The notes: a model not told the origin generated them from the sequence alone. Numbered from the stretch's first letter, positions 11,514 through 23,645 are shown. The stretch: 64,000 nucleotides of DNA from Dicyema japonicum (GCA_011109175.1 RDEW01000030.1:614094-678093), one strand, 5' to 3'. Numbers and translations: made by a program.

Positions 11514-14500
11514 TCATCTGATAAAATTTTCACTAATATAAGCGATTGCCATGTCAAACTGCATCCAGCAATAATTGTCTTCTCCTTTCAAAATTGAGTA
11601 TTTGTTAACAAAATTAATATTTGCCATAAGGTTTGGTGGATTCGACTTGCAAATGACGTATATTAATGCAGGAAAGAGAGTATCAGCAGACGTCGTTAAA
11701 TCCTCCATTTTTATTAGAGAACTTATAATTTTGACTGTTCTCACAACACATTTTACTTTTTCCGCCGGAGTCTATTCAAATTATAAAATCAACTTTGTAG
11801 CAGTTAATCATCAACAACTCCTTCTGTGGGAGACACCACGAGAATTTATTAATGTCCTTCAATTCCGGTGGCAGAATAGTGTCGTCTGAAATACAAGCTA
11901 TTTTTTGCCGACATATTCTAAATAAAATAGCAAACTACTCCTCATCTGATGTGTTAGATCCCGGAGGAGACATGGCGTCTGAGTAAACTAGTCCAAAAAC
12001 AATTTGCTGGCTTAAAGTCGACATCATCAATTGGATTTGCTGGGATGCATCTAATATATGCGAGAAAATCTACTCTTAAAGATTTTTTGTATTGTGAGCG
12101 GCTTAAATTTGTCAATATAAGAAGAAATTACAGATGACTAATGTTAAACAACACAAAACCTGGCGTTCGCTGTCGCACACCAAAAAATCATTCGACAAAC
12201 CTTGGAAGAGGTAACTCTGATTTTCGAAGTACCAATTGTAAACCAATGAAATAATACTCAGGTCGCAATATTCATTGAGTCTAATAAATATAATTAATAC
12301 TTTGTATTTAATTTAATTAATTTTTCAATAAAATTTAAATTTTCGATATTTTCAAGCTTCTTGTCCAACAAAAAATAGAGATATTGATTGATTCGTTGTG
12401 AGATTTCATCAATTTGCGCATCCAAACACAAACTAAAAGTAATTTGAAAATTCGACTTATTTTTCTCAGACAAACACAAAATTTGAAGACTTTGTGAAAA
12501 CTGAGTGAACGCTTGAATATCGTCTTGCAAGTCGGCAGAGATTGAATTTATGTTTAGGAGGTGTTTCAAGTTTTTGGTGATAACCCCAGTCTCTAATATT
12601 TGAAAAGAATTTGTGAATTTGGTAGCCAGATCAATCAAATTGAACTCAACCCCAGTCTCAGATTTAACAACTTTCGGCTTGTTGTGATCTTAAATTAGGG
12701 ATATTCTTACCGTCCTCATTCATTTGGACTTCTGGAGACAAAAATGACATAAATTCAAATAAATTATTTTCATTTTGAGGGGAAAAATCCGCCTGATAGG
12801 GAATTGTTGGAGTTGTAGAGGAGTCTGGTTGATTCGCCGGAGAAATATCACGGAATAAGCTGTCCATAAGATTAAAAGTGTCTTAAATTATCACAAATAA
12901 ATACCAGCTTGTGGCTTCTCTGGCCCAAAATTCATCTCAAACAGTTCATTCCCTTGGAAAAGCAGATTATTTCTGGGTTCAGACTGTTTGGGGGTATCCT
13001 TGTCAACGTCTGACGAGCCCTCCAGCGAATTCGCTTGAATTAACTTAAATAATACATTTTTCATCATTTTGCTTAAAATGTGATTTCATACTTTTTAATT
13101 CACTATTTTTAAATTTTTTAAAAATTAAAATATTTTGTTTATTTTTTTCCACTTTATTTATTTTCTTCATTTTATTTGGTTTGAGTTTTTGGGGGATTGG
13201 CCCCAACTTTATCATTATTTCCTCTATTTCCATGTTTTTCCCTTGGCATTTAGCAATCCAGGAAATCTACGATTTATTACACAATTAAACAATTTGTAAT
13301 AATTGGTTATCAGAAATAACGAACACACGTGACAAAGGAACATCATACTCCATCAAAAAGAATTCCTTATTCCCACAAAAGTTCGACAACAGGACCTCAA
13401 TCCTTTCCATTCTCATGAGTAATGAATTTATCATATCAACATTTTCCCGCCCAAACTTTAATCCAAAATCAATCGACTTGAAATAAACTGATCAAACATG
13501 AAGAACGCTTGTTTTATGTTGTACTTTATTAATTCGTCCTCGATTGAGCTATTCATTAGTAATTGGGCCGGAAAAAATTTTGTGGGCATCAAAGCGAACG
13601 TCCACAGCAAATACAGTAATGGAGTCCTGCATTCCTCCAAAAACAGTCCATTTGACTTTATATAACGAAATAAATGTTCTATTGGTATTGGAATTAACTC
13701 AATTGAAGATTCAATTTCAACAAGGAGTAAATTAAATAAATTTAATATTTTATTTAAAGTTTCATTTTCTCTAATTTTTATTTTACATTATGGCAAACCT
13801 TAATTTAATACGTAATTTTTTGTCATCTGACGTTGAATAATAACCAAAATCAAAAAACTGTTCATTTTCAAATAAAATTTGGTTGAAAACAGCAGTCAAA
13901 GCTGACTTTTGGAAGAAGACAACTCCATGTGTGCCTTAGTTTCAATAATAATTAGTACAATTAAATAGAATATAGAAAAACATAGCCAAGTCCTCATTTT
14001 GACCCTTTTTTGGGAATCTGTTGTCGAATATTTTCATTGTAACGCTCACCTCAATGAATTTCAAAATAAAGTCGACGTCCTCCAAATGTGAGAAAGAAGA
14101 GAAAACACATGTAATTAAGATCTTATGAAATTGAAAATTTTACAGAAAAGAAATCGCCGAATTCTTTTCTGTTTATGCTTTTTAATAAAGTTACGGCAAA
14201 ATTGACGTTATTTTTTAAATATTCAAATAAGGAAATAACACAGTTTTGATCAGCAATCGCTTTGTTCGTGTTTTCAATCAGTTCTTCCGGGTTTGTTGGA
14301 TTGCAATTCCAGGAATTTATGTTCTCGAGAAACGCGCTGAAATTGTTGAGACAGTTCAATATTAATATTCTTTTATTACTCAAAATATATTCCTGGTAAT
14401 AAAAATTTACCATTCTGTGGCTGACCTAAGCAATAAAAATAATGAGACCACATAAAATAAATTAAAGTTACATTACCCCTTCTGTTAATTTGCCAATCTC

Positions 14501-14572
14501 CTTTTTCTCGTGGATTATTATTTTGTAATCTCGCTTGATTTGATTTAACTTGTCAATTGAATGAATCGACAT
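11514..14572 (-). CDS. GAPVD1: GAPVD1-like RasGAP and VPS9-domain protein
   Basis: Likely a GAPVD1/Gapex-5 orthologue, an endosomal protein with an N-terminal RasGAP-like domain and a C-terminal VPS9 exchange domain for Rab5-type GTPases. Starting at 14572 (MSIHSIDKLNQIK), about a dozen exons joined over 20-28-nt GT-AG introns give roughly 900 residues. RasGAP region: LFEYLKNNVNFAVTLLKS, then FILFNC-HGVVFFQKSALTAV. Just after it comes YDVPLSRVFVISDNQLLQII. The middle is Ser/Pro/Asn-rich and variable. The C-terminus is clearest: YKTPAEKVKCVV, then ADTLFPALIYVICKSNPPNL, then NYCWMQFDMAIAYI, as in VPS9 domains, with the Asp-x3-Pro step kept. One 20-nt intron is at 12281-12300. Near 13480 I could not find a splice that keeps the frame, so one exon boundary or base is uncertain. 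I did not find an obvious arginine finger. Confidence 0.85.
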
Positions 14573-14699
14573 CCTTCTGGTTATTTAATAAAAAACTTAA
14601 TATATTCAGGTCAATCTGATTAAAATATTTTCAAATCAAACAATTTTTATTTTATAAATAAATTATTATTTTTAATTTTAATTTTATTATATTGACGAA

Positions 14700-15830
14700 T
14701 ATCTGTCTGGGCTAAAGTGGATTCAGAAGATAAAGGTCCACGGCGGATATCGTATGGACACATAGATGGATATGCGCCATGACGCAGAGATTCCAGAAGG
14801 CTGTTCACGTACTGGGGTTTATCTCTCCAGAGCGTTCGATACTGTACGCAGAAGGAAACAAATGTTGTTACTTGATACGTTGCTAGACGAAGAAAGTCAA
14901 AGGATGATCCGGGTCGTACTTGCGAACATTGAAATACAAGTCTGGGTCGGTTCAAAGCGATCCCGTAAATTTGAGACACATATTGGCACTCCTCGAGGAG
15001 ATTCTTTATCGCCACCACTATTTGTTTTCTACCTGGAAGCTTCCTTTCGGACGAGCCAAAACTGGACCGACTTCGATCACTAGGCTTATTTACGCGGATG
15101 ATGTAGACTTTGTTTCGGAAGACATAAAAGAGATCAAGACTGTTCTAAATCATGCTCCCGGAGCATTCGCGGGATGTTTCTGAAAATGAAAAAAAAGACG
15201 GAGGTCAAAACTGTTTAAAGAGAAACTCAATTAACAGAGAAATGGAAAAGAACAAAAAAAGTCGGCTCACTCCTCGATGATTGGGAAGATGTTCAGCGAA
15301 GGTCCATATGGCTAAAATATTCACACGTCTCAATACCCATAAAAATGCGTTTATATAATGCAATTATTCTGTTTATTTTGCTGTACAAGTCAGGAACGTG
15401 GGGTTAGGATCATCTTGTATTGAAAGCCCGAATGCTTTTCACAGAAATTAACTGAAATCCATATTAGACATACGCCATCCGAAAGCGATCAGCAACCAAA
15501 ACCTGTACACTATTTGTAAATCTGAAAGCTTGGAGACCACTATAGAGAACACTCGATGAGGATTATTTGGGCATATATTGAGAATGGATCTTGCTGCTCC
15601 AGCAAATGACATCATGGAATCATATTTCTTAAGTACTGTCCTAATTCATGGCAGACCACGGGCAATCCTTCCACTGACCATAAACAATTACCTAAAAATG
15701 TCAAAATGCGACTGGAAAATGCTGATGACTATGACGACCTCCAAAAAATCGCATCTCAAGAAGAGCGTGGAGGCGTCTGACTGCAAAAATTATCCCTGAT
15801 GCGGCACAAACAACGTCAATGGATTGGTCG
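14700..15830 (+). mobile_element. LINE-C copy, RT to C-terminus, broken
   Basis: Fragments in shifting frames give LSRAFDTVRRRKQML, then IGTPRGDSLSPPLFVFYLEA, then IYADDVDFVSEDIKE (RT catalytic YADD). Next comes a C-terminal part with MDLAAPANDIMESYF and GRPRAILPL. Many frameshifts and stops mark it as dead. Order and motifs agree with the better copy at 51905-53190. Confidence 0.8.
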
Positions 15831-16021
15831 GAAAGTTGCGGTGGTGGCACACCTTTGTCGCGATGAATGTCTATTTAGCTTCATCATGGCTGAAAACCTT
15901 TCTTCCTTCTTCACGTAAGCAAGACAAGGTGACAGGCTCAGGAGACATTGGAAACTTGAATTACCTATTAACAATTGCACGTGTAAGATGATAGTTGCAT
16001 GTTGCCAGTAATAACTATTAT

Positions 16022-16310
16022 CCCTCAGGTAGCATAGTGGCCACTCCTGCTGTGATTAGTCCTGAGTTCGATTCTCATATCGCTACCTACCTGGTCGAAG
16101 GATTTGTTCAAATCTTAAGAGGTATCGTGTGATCCGCCAATCTTGTGAGATATCCATTGCCTGTTCGGAATCCAAAAAATCTCTCTCGTCTCTAGTTCAT
16201 TGGAAGGGTTTCCGTAATGGCGAATAAGGATGGACGCCGTGTTTCAACTCACGATAGTAATCGAGGTCACCTGGAGAAGCAATTAGGTTTCAAGGAATTA
16301 TTATAATCAA
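16022..16310 (+). mobile_element. SINE-D (second tRNA-like SINE)
   Basis: The head GGTAGCATAGTGGCCAC (A-box-like) and GAGTTCGATTCTCATA (B box) is followed by CCTACCTGGTCGAAGGATTT. A related head lies at 51480-51610. The body is unlike SINE-A, so I treat it as a separate family. Confidence 0.5.
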
Positions 16311-16490
16311 ATTATTTATAACGCTGGAATTCCTGAGTCTTAAAAAAATTCGATTTCTACACGAACAGGAGATCTCCATGAGCGCTGCTGGATCCTTGGT
16401 GACCCTTTTGATCATTGAGCCGATCTGATAGATTTTTGTTTACCAAATATAAACCTTAATTTTATAATGTAATTATTCCTCCATTAAACT

Positions 16491-16795
16491 TCATTTTATT
16501 TTATTCTCAGGCACGAGTTTGAGTCGATATTTCGTTTTCCGGTCAATTTCAATATCGAATTTTGCAGATTCCTGGAATTTCTTGATTTGCAATAATTTTT
16601 TATTACCTACAACAAGACCCATTATTATGAGTAACAGCATAGAATCACATAAGCTAGTCACTCCTCCCTCTCTTGTTCGATGACAGGCTCCGCAGACTAA
16701 TGTGGTCTTATCATCCCTTAGTGTTATGTTTACTGTCTCAGGTCAGTCCGGTTACTATTTTAATAAAAAACCGTGTTTTAGCATTCTTCGGACAT
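16491..16795 (-). CDS. Possible small host gene (weak)
   Basis: Minus-strand reading from an ATG at 16795 gives a last frame that includes TTLVCGACHRTREGG and ends KKFQESAKFDIEIDRKTKYR...ENKIK before a stop at 16491. Its residue make-up is more like host protein than LINE debris, and candidate short introns exist. I could not build a single consistent splice model, and I recognise no family. It may be a small zinc-binding protein, or chance. Confidence 0.22.
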
Positions 16796-16825
16796 TTTAG
16801 TACATTCTCAGTTTATCTCAGTAAA

Positions 16826-16960
16826 ATAATAAAACCCCAATTTTTGCGAGAGCTATATTACCTATAGCTCCGCCCAGGCAGGACACACAGTTTATTAAAA
16901 TAAAAACACTTATGATAACTAATCATAGAAAAGGAAAACCAAGGAATACTCTTAACTTAT
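16826..16960 (-). repeat. SINE-A variant, tail portion
   Basis: AGCTCCGCCCAGGCAGGACA followed by CACAGTTTATT and the ACTAATC.TAGAA block is the 3' half of a SINE-A subfamily also seen at 20143-20363. The tRNA-like head is missing. Confidence 0.6.
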
Positions 16961-17414
16961 TTTTTTGTTGTTGTTAGTTTAGTTAAGTAACCTCGGCATC
17001 ACTAACTTGCAGAAGACCAGTAATGTTAAGTAGGACGCAGCAAATTCAGGTCGCTTCCATAAATCGGTCAGTTTTAGAAATAGACGAACATTTTTATAAT
17101 TCAAGAAATTCAAAAAGGAGATTTATTGTCAAATTGGAAAGGTTGCAAAAGGAACAGAGGACATCTTTTACATCATCTGGTTTACATAGGTAAATTAGTA
17201 GAGATATGGTGCCCACATCGTAGACGAGCCAGTTTACCCAGATTTCCCTTGGATGAGAGGATTCTGATTGATCTATTGGTAGAGGGAGTTGATGTAGTAT
17301 TTTGTTATCATCGAGTCTTCGGATGGTTCTCGTAGAAACATAATCATATATCTGTCTCAGACGACCCCGATCATTGGTGCTGGAAGGGATGGATGATGGC
17401 ATTCGAGAAAGTCA

Positions 17415-17575
17415 CTGGTTGTCATAATAATTTTTATTTTTTGTTTGTGAGTCCGTATAGACGATCCGGTTTCGCAGTGAAGTGTTCGCTGATGACTGCG
17501 TCACTCGTCAATCCAAAGCATCGTAGATGTGTGGAACCTTCAACCGTAATGTACAGCAACGAGATTCAGATTAGG
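17415..17575 (-). repeat. SINE-A internal fragment
   Basis: GACGATCCGGTTTCGCAGTG, TGATGACTGCGTCACTCGTC and GTGTGGAACCTTCAACC match the SINE-A body with several differences. Both ends are lost. Confidence 0.6.
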
Positions 17576-18222
17576 GTACATTTGGGCTTTTTTGCTCGGC
17601 ACTTATTTAAATAATAAATCTCAAAATAATCATAAGGTTCCTAAACTCATCCCTCTGAATAATACAGACTGTCTCAAGTTTTAACTCGGGGACTTCAGTA
17701 ATAATATTATAATTTATCCACGTGGGACTCCGTTATTCAATTTTATTGAGTCCAAAATATAAAATCCGTGTTTCAAAAAAGAATATCTCCCGCGTAAGAA
17801 TTTCTTTATGTGCTATTTTAGTTCCAACAGAGATCGATTTGGGATAGACCGCGTGTTACTATGTAAAAGCAGATTTTCGAAGTCTCTCGCTTTTACCATC
17901 TCTGAGCCTACAGGATCGACCCGGGCGGAAGGCAAATTGTTACTCCCTTAAAAATTTCGCTACTCAATAGGGTCTGACATCATTTTGAAAATAATGGGCT
18001 ACATAATTTTGACAGTAAACCTGAGATGCTGTAGTTTAGTAGATCCTTATTTGATTTTCCAGGTTTCGCTGTCATCAACAATGGAGATCTTCAAACTATT
18101 TGGGCATCACATCATATCTCCATGTATTGATATAGCGATTGTCATCTGTTTGTGTCATAATCTCAAAACCGTCAACCAAGAATAGAGACTGAGTTTGTTT
18201 TTGTAATTTTATTAAAAAAAGC
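17576..18222. other. No gene recognised
   Basis: About 650 bases without a convincing exon, repeat head or retroelement motif on either strand. Confidence 0.35.
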
Positions 18223-18555
18223 ATATCCCTAAGCCGGGTTGTTAGGTGTCGGGCTAAAGTGACTTAGGTTACGGGTTCGATTCTCGCTGCTGTTCACCTG
18301 GTGGAAGGTTCCACGCATCTACGATGCCAAAAGGGTTTGACGAGTGACGTTATCATCAGTGGATACTCACTGCGAATTGGATTGTCTAGAAAGGACACTC
18401 ACACAAGAAAAAGAAAAAAAAAGTGAAGATCATTCTTTGGTTCTACGATTAGTTAAAATTAACTGTTCTTTACTTAAATAAAATGTGTGTCCTGCCTATG
18501 CGGAGCTATAAATACTATGGATCTCATGAAAAGGCTGTTATTATTATATCCCTAA
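18223..18555 (+). mobile_element. SINE-A copy with 10-bp TSD
   Basis: Complete SINE-A with GGGTTCGATTCTCGCTGC as B box and a tail ending ATCTCATGAAAAGGCTG. ATATCCCTAA is duplicated at 18223-18232 and 18546-18555. The A box has lost a few bases (AAGCCGGGTTGTTAGG), which may weaken its internal promoter. Confidence 0.85.
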
Positions 18556-18884
18556 CACTTATCCTAAATATGACCCTAAATGCCAATTGAAAAACTTCTG
18601 ATCACTTGTAGATAACTCTGGCTTTTTTAGTGAGTCGATGTTAAAGGGTGAGTGCGAATCTGATTGCGCTCCAATTGGACTCAAGATGGTCCTGATGACT
18701 GTGAAATTGCAGGTGACTAATTCCTTTAACAATATTTGTTCTAAGAAATTCATTCGCAGTAGAATTCATATTTCGCAGTAGTTTTATTTTTTCACGTTTA
18801 TCGGTTTATAATAATGATATCAGTTGTCTTTAATAGGTTGTCCCATTTGCTGTTGAGACGTCTGGAATCCTTGACACACAAGCT

Positions 18885-19012
18885 GGTCTAGTACGTTGGA
18901 TCAGCTCAATGATCAAAAGGGTCACCAAGGAACCACATGAGACTAGATGGCTTCGAGAGGGTATCTTGATAGCTATCGTCAGAGGAAACAGCATGGCCAT
19001 TCAAGCTTCCTA
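18885..19012 (+). mobile_element. Retroelement C-terminus with RGNS motif
   Basis: The plus strand reads VTKEPHETRWLREGILIAI then VRGNSMAIQAS and a stop. The same ending occurs at 34025-34138 (plus) and 32134-32526 (minus), each followed by a stop soon after RGNS. It is probably the end of a retrotransposon protein; the family is not recognised. Confidence 0.5.
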
Positions 19013-19119
19013 ACTTAAAAAATTTCTAATTTTTTATTAAAAAATAAAATAATTAAATAATATAGAAGTGTAAATTTAAACATTGAATAGATAAATTTAT
19101 TCCAAAAGACCATAAGAAA

Positions 19120-19740
19120 AGACCAGAACTAGACCCAGCTTCCTTCAGGCCTATTTCTCTCTTATGCTCCATGTCAGAAATTCTGGAAAAGCTTATCCTC
19201 GCAACAATCACTGAAAGGACCTCCGATAAACCGTTCCTGCATGGTTTCAAAAAGGATAGGTCCACAACAAGATTCCTCACATCTCTGACTAAGTTTATTC
19301 GCTCTGGATTTCTGTACAAACCAAGACACCAGGAAACTGTGTTATGCTTACTAGAGGTCCAAAAAGCTTTCGACTCTGTGCCGAGGAAGAATCTAACATG
19401 GAAAATCTACCAATCAGATATCCATGAAAACCTCAAACGCTGCCTGACAAACTTCCTTAGTGGATGGAGAGGTAGAGTGTGCATTGGAAACATTCATTCT
19501 GTCTCCCGTTTATTTCCAAATGGAGTACCCCAGGGCTCGCCGTTATCACCATTCCTATTCAATTTATTTACAGCTGACATTCCGACGCCGAATGGAGAAG
19601 ACGACCTGCTTCTGGCTTATGCAGACGATATCGTCTTAGCCTCACAGGATCAGAACACCCAAACGGTGACGGAAAGAATACAACACCACATGGATCGACT
19701 ATCCGCAACCTAGAAAAGGGCCTTCAAACTAACCGAGAGA
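19120..19740 (+). mobile_element. LINE-K reverse transcriptase fragment
   Basis: An open frame carries ordered RT motifs: PISLLCSMSEILEKLI, FLHGFKKDRSTTRFLTSL, LEVQKAFDSVPRKNLTW, NGVPQGSPLSPFLFNLF and LLAYADDIVLASQDQ with the catalytic YADD. It is the best preserved LINE-K RT here but stops about 180 residues in, and the next bases have lost the frame. The endonuclease is absent. Confidence 0.87.
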
Positions 19741-19904
19741 TGGTATACAGGGGAAAACATTAAATCACCGACGCCCATGGAAAAACTAATCGAAAAAAAA
19801 CAAAAATGTACACAAATGCCAAAAAGGAAGTGCTCGCCCGCAACGAACATGTGTAGGCTCAAGGGATCAACACCGAACAAAGATGAGAGCCTTGATCCAA
19901 TTCG

Positions 19905-20060
19905 TCGGATCATTTAGTTTAGTTTTTCGGTTTAACAGTGGTCTTTGGATTTAATTTAATTTAATTTTTAATTTTAACTATGCGATCCTGAAAAGTTCCA
20001 ACAGAGCCCTCAACTTGGCTCTATGTTCCTGTCTTGAGCCTACACAAGCCCTTGATGGAT
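19905..20060 (-). repeat. LINE-K 3' end
   Basis: GCGATCCTGAAAAGTTCCAA and the CTCAACTTGGCTC...GTTCCTGTC block parallel the LINE-K 3' ends at 2330 and 3215. It is in reverse orientation to the RT fragment just to its left, so this is a separate insertion. Confidence 0.45.
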
Positions 20061-20142
20061 GGAGAACTGCCAGGTCACAGTGCAGCAGCACCCTCCACCG
20101 TTTAAACTATTTATGGTCCTCAGAGTGTTTAAGCAGTGATGT

Positions 20143-20363
20143 GTGTAATAAAATAATAAAACCGCACTTTTCGCAAGGCCATACTGCCTATAGCTCCGCC
20201 CAGGCAGGACACACATTTTATTAAAATAAAAAACAGTTATTATAACTAATCCTTGAAAGAAGACATATAGATGATCCGATTCCGTAGTGCAGCTAGATTC
20301 GAACCAGGGATTATCAAGCCTTTTAGCCTGGCAGAATGACACCGTGCTATCTCGGCATGTGTT
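20143..20363 (-). repeat. SINE-A variant with tRNA-like head
   Basis: The AGCTCCGCCCAGGCAGGACA variant tail is at the left and a tRNA-like head with TTCGAACC (complement of the B box) is at the right. The centre of the SINE-A body is shortened. Confidence 0.6.
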
Positions 20364-20385
20364 TGGTGGATTAATAATAATAAAA

Positions 20386-20784
20386 TTACTCCCGTTTATT
20401 AAAGAAATCAAAGCTTATTAAAATTAACAAAATAACTATAGGGGGATGACTATATTCGACGCGAAATGGATAATATTCATGTTTAAATTCAAGATCTCTT
20501 CTCCTTCTGATCACATAAATATATATCAATACTAAAATAATGAGAGATGACTTACCAAAGGTCATTGCTGTAATGACTATAACTATCAATACTTTTGAGA
20601 ATACATTCGTTACAACCACATCACTATTAATACATTTAATTTCATATTCAATGTCATAACCTTGCTGAGTAGTCACATATAGATGTAATCCATCCTCTAT
20701 TGATTTTGAATTTATCTTCAGTTTTAAAGTATCTGAAATGTTAAGTAAATGAACCATTAACAACACTACAGTTACGTATTCCAT
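20386..20784 (-). CDS. Small single-pass membrane protein
   Basis: Function unknown. The start at 20784 opens a likely signal peptide (EYVTVVLLMVHLLNIS). An extracellular stretch of about 60 residues follows, then a membrane helix beginning VLIVIVITAMTF, then a basic stop-transfer RRRRD and a short tail. A perfect 24-nt GT-AG intron (GTAAG...TTTTAG) sits inside the membrane segment. It is in frame, so both spliced and unspliced forms stay open, but splicing gives a normal-length helix. It lies 62 nt after a Cys-rich secreted-type gene on the same strand. The two could be co-expressed or be parts of one receptor-like unit; that is speculation. Confidence 0.6.
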   Translation of the reverse strand: MEYVTVVLLMVHLLNISDTLKLKINSKSIEDGLHLYVTTQQGYDIEYEIKCINSDVVVTNVFSKVLIVIVITAMTFGKSSLIILVLIYIYVIRRRRDLEFKHEYYPFRVEYSHPPIVILLILISFDFFNKRE

Positions 20785-20846
20785 TGTAGCACAATTTCAG
20801 TCTCTTGAAGGTCCCCTGAACCACAACAAATATAAATGATGATTCT

Positions 20847-21475
20847 TTAACTATTGATTTTATTATTCTTGGAATTTCTATTAAATTTAATTATGTTACT
20901 TATTTTTTTGGTTAAATTATTATTCTTAATAATTAATTCACTTCCACTCTCAATTTGACATTTGCTACTGCATTTTGACGCGCTTTTGAATAGATTTACA
21001 TTTTCAATGTAATAATCATATTTTGGGTTATTCCTTATGCAATATTTGATTCTGTTATCCTCATTTATCGCTAAAACTTTGATATTCTCTAAATATTAAT
21101 AAAATATATTACCTAATCTAATGATTTCAAATGAACAATTATCAGCGTATGTAGCACAACAAAGAGTTCCTTCAAAGCGGTTGATATCAAGATGATTACA
21201 AATTGAATTTTCCAGACAAACTTGATTATATAGCTCTACTTACTTCTTCCTTCGTAGTCTTCGTTATATTTGTACATCTGACACTGACAGTTTACAAAAT
21301 ATTCTTTGGAGAATATTGGGTATTCGTTAAGGAAACTCATAAATCTATGAATATCTGTGATATTTATATGTAATACTTTCACATTTAGTAGAGATAACAA
21401 ACAGTACAAGCACACAGTACATTTGAATTGCTGCGCTATTTTATTATTATATGCACAATTCCACGAAATTGACAC
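20847..21475 (-). CDS. Secreted cysteine-rich protein
   Basis: Not recognised. Three exons joined over introns of 23 nt (GTAAGTAG...ATCAAG) and 24 nt (GTAATATA...ATTTAG) give about 195 residues. A hydrophobic leader (CTVCLYCLLSLL) precedes a Cys-rich stretch: CQCQMYKYNEDYEGRICLEN, then ICNHLD, then TLCCATYADNCSFE. The CC-x5-C spacing recalls three-finger receptor ectodomains (CC-x4/5-C-N), but the match is too short to name a family. The rest is Asn/Lys-rich and ends at 20847. Confidence 0.55.
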
Positions 21476-22369
21476 TATTCGTTATAAATTTTATATTCGA
21501 TAAAAAAGGTAATAATATATATATAAAAATAAAATAATATTTCCAAATCTATTAATATTTTATTTAATATGGAACGCCACGTGCATCGACTCCCTTTATC
21601 CTTCGGGCAGCGTCGTGAGTGCGGTAGACACATTGTACCCCAGAAAGCTGAAGGGAAGAAGTAGCAAGGGTTCTTGTACTGGTTCACGGTATTGTTGCTT
21701 AGACATAAGTCCTCCAAGAAACTGGGAATTCTGGTTACACTCAGAAGCCGTACGTTAAACTCAGTTGCTCTCTATCGTGTCATGCGAGGCAACGCTGCGG
21801 GGATCAATTAAAAAATAAAACATATTTTTTTTAATTTTTATAGTATAATAACCAGTATTATTTTAATTTATTCAAAATCATTATGATTCCATAATAAATA
21901 GATTTTCAAGCTAAAACTGTAAAGATTAGTAGATTATATGAGCTTCACGATCTTTTTGTGACAGACACACAACCCTGCTTAGAACAGGGGTTACCAAACT
22001 AGCCCGTCGAGTATTGTTTGAAATAATAAATATACGTATAAATTCGAGTTAGATAAACTTTAACTATCGTGATCTATTTCCATACTCTATAATTTACATC
22101 AAATCTGTATATCAGGCAGAACGTGTACCAGAGAATGGTCATCGCCAATCTTGAAATTAGTGAAGTTGGAGAGGCTCTTTAGATATATATTAAGAATAAG
22201 CCTGTGAACTATATCTAATGTGGCCATGAAGGACTTCTATACACTTCACGAATAAGTAGACTATCAAAAACTAGTTTACCGATATTTTTGAAGGGAAACC
22301 TCCGGAAGATTTAGAGGAGAAACTTAGTTTACTTATGACAGGAACATAGATATTTCTTATAACGTCCCT
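21476..22369. other. No gene recognised
   Basis: About 900 AT-rich bases with short open frames only. 21580-21790 has a more GC-rich patch that looks like decayed LINE coding sequence, without a motif I can name. Confidence 0.35.
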
Positions 22370-23310
22370 TTCTTTTTCGTCCTCACAACATGGATTCAGA
22401 AGGGGTATTCAACTCTCTAACACCCACCTAACTTCTCTCAACCAATTTATCATTGAAGGTTTTAACACAAATCCTCGTCACCTCAAAACAGTCGTTTGCT
22501 CGATCGATTTACAAAAGGCCTTCGAGTCTGTCTCAAGGAAAATCCTAACCCGGAAATTGTTTGCCTCCCCGTCAACCCCAATATAAAACTTTGGCTTGCT
22601 AACTTCATCAATGGAAGAAGTGCCCGGGTATACATGGATGGGACCAAATCAATTTCAAGATTATTACCCAATGGTGTCCCACAAGGTTCCCCTTTATCAA
22701 CCGCCTTATTTAACTTATCATGTCCGATTTACCACAACCCGATAATAAAGGCGATTTCATCCTATCATATGCTGATGACTTATTAGTCGGATCCCGCGAT
22801 CAAGATATCCCAATGGCATCAGAAAGACTGCAAGAATACCTTCACAAAATTCAAATTTTGGCTAAGTTATAACCGGCTTGATATATCTACTGAAAAATCT
22901 TCTTCGTCATTATTTACCTCAGACAAACGACTTGGACAAATGACAGACAAAAAGTCCTTTTACGAAGAAACTGAAAATCGGAGACCTTTGTTTATGTTCT
23001 CAACTCTGCCAATACTTCCTGGAATCAAAAAGAGAGATTCCATTCTCAAAGAATTGAGAAAACACGGAATTTAACATTGAAGCCAGCTTACGGAATAAAT
23101 CCTCGTATGCCGATTTCCTTATGGTTGAAAGGAAGTATGTGCAGGCTTGACGGAAACTATCGGAAATCTTATTTGAGGTTTCAAAATCCCCAAAAAAGTA
23201 TCTGGGACTTATCTTCAAGGATTACCTGTGTTTGATTAATTTCTTTGGAAGACTCTGTGTAAAAGTTGGTTGCCAAGCCCTATGTATTACTTCCTCTTAG
23301 CTTAATCACC
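22370..23310 (+). mobile_element. LINE-K copy, RT and following region
   Basis: Fragments in several frames read CSIDLQKAFESVSRKILTRK, LANFINGRSARVYMDGTKSI, LLPNGVPQGSPLSTALFNL and ILSYADDLLVGSRDQ. They are followed by about 330 bases repeated in reverse at 10300-10620. Frameshifts make it non-coding now. It shares the FPNGVPQGSPLS block with 19500. Confidence 0.8.
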
Positions 23311-23314
23311 AGTG

Positions 23315-23645
23315 TTTTTAAAGCCTATTCACGAGAGCCATAGTATTTATAGCTCCGCATTGGCAGGACACACTTTATTTAAGTAAAGAACAGTTAATTT
23401 TTAACTAATCGTAGAACCAAGGAATGATCTTCACTTTCTTTTTTTTTCTTGTGTGTGGGTCCTTTCTAGACAATCCAGTTCCGCAGTGAGTATCCACTGA
23501 TGACGGCTTCACTCGTCAAGCCCTTTCTTAGCATCGTAGATGCATGGAACCTTCCACCAAGTGAACAGCAGCGAGAATCGAACCCGTAACCTAAGTCACT
23601 TTAGCCCGACACCACTATGCCCACTGTGGGCATAACCACTATGCC
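23315..23645 (-). mobile_element. SINE-A copy
   Basis: Nearly full SINE-A in reverse. The head end is rearranged: CACTATGCCCACTGTGGGCATAAC forms a short palindrome, and CACTATGCCC is repeated just after. I found no clear target-site duplication. Confidence 0.8.

Noticed and set aside
20847-21475. TGF-beta type receptor ectodomain
   Set aside because: The CC-x5-C pattern is suggestive, but the number and spacing of other cysteines do not fit, and no kinase domain follows.
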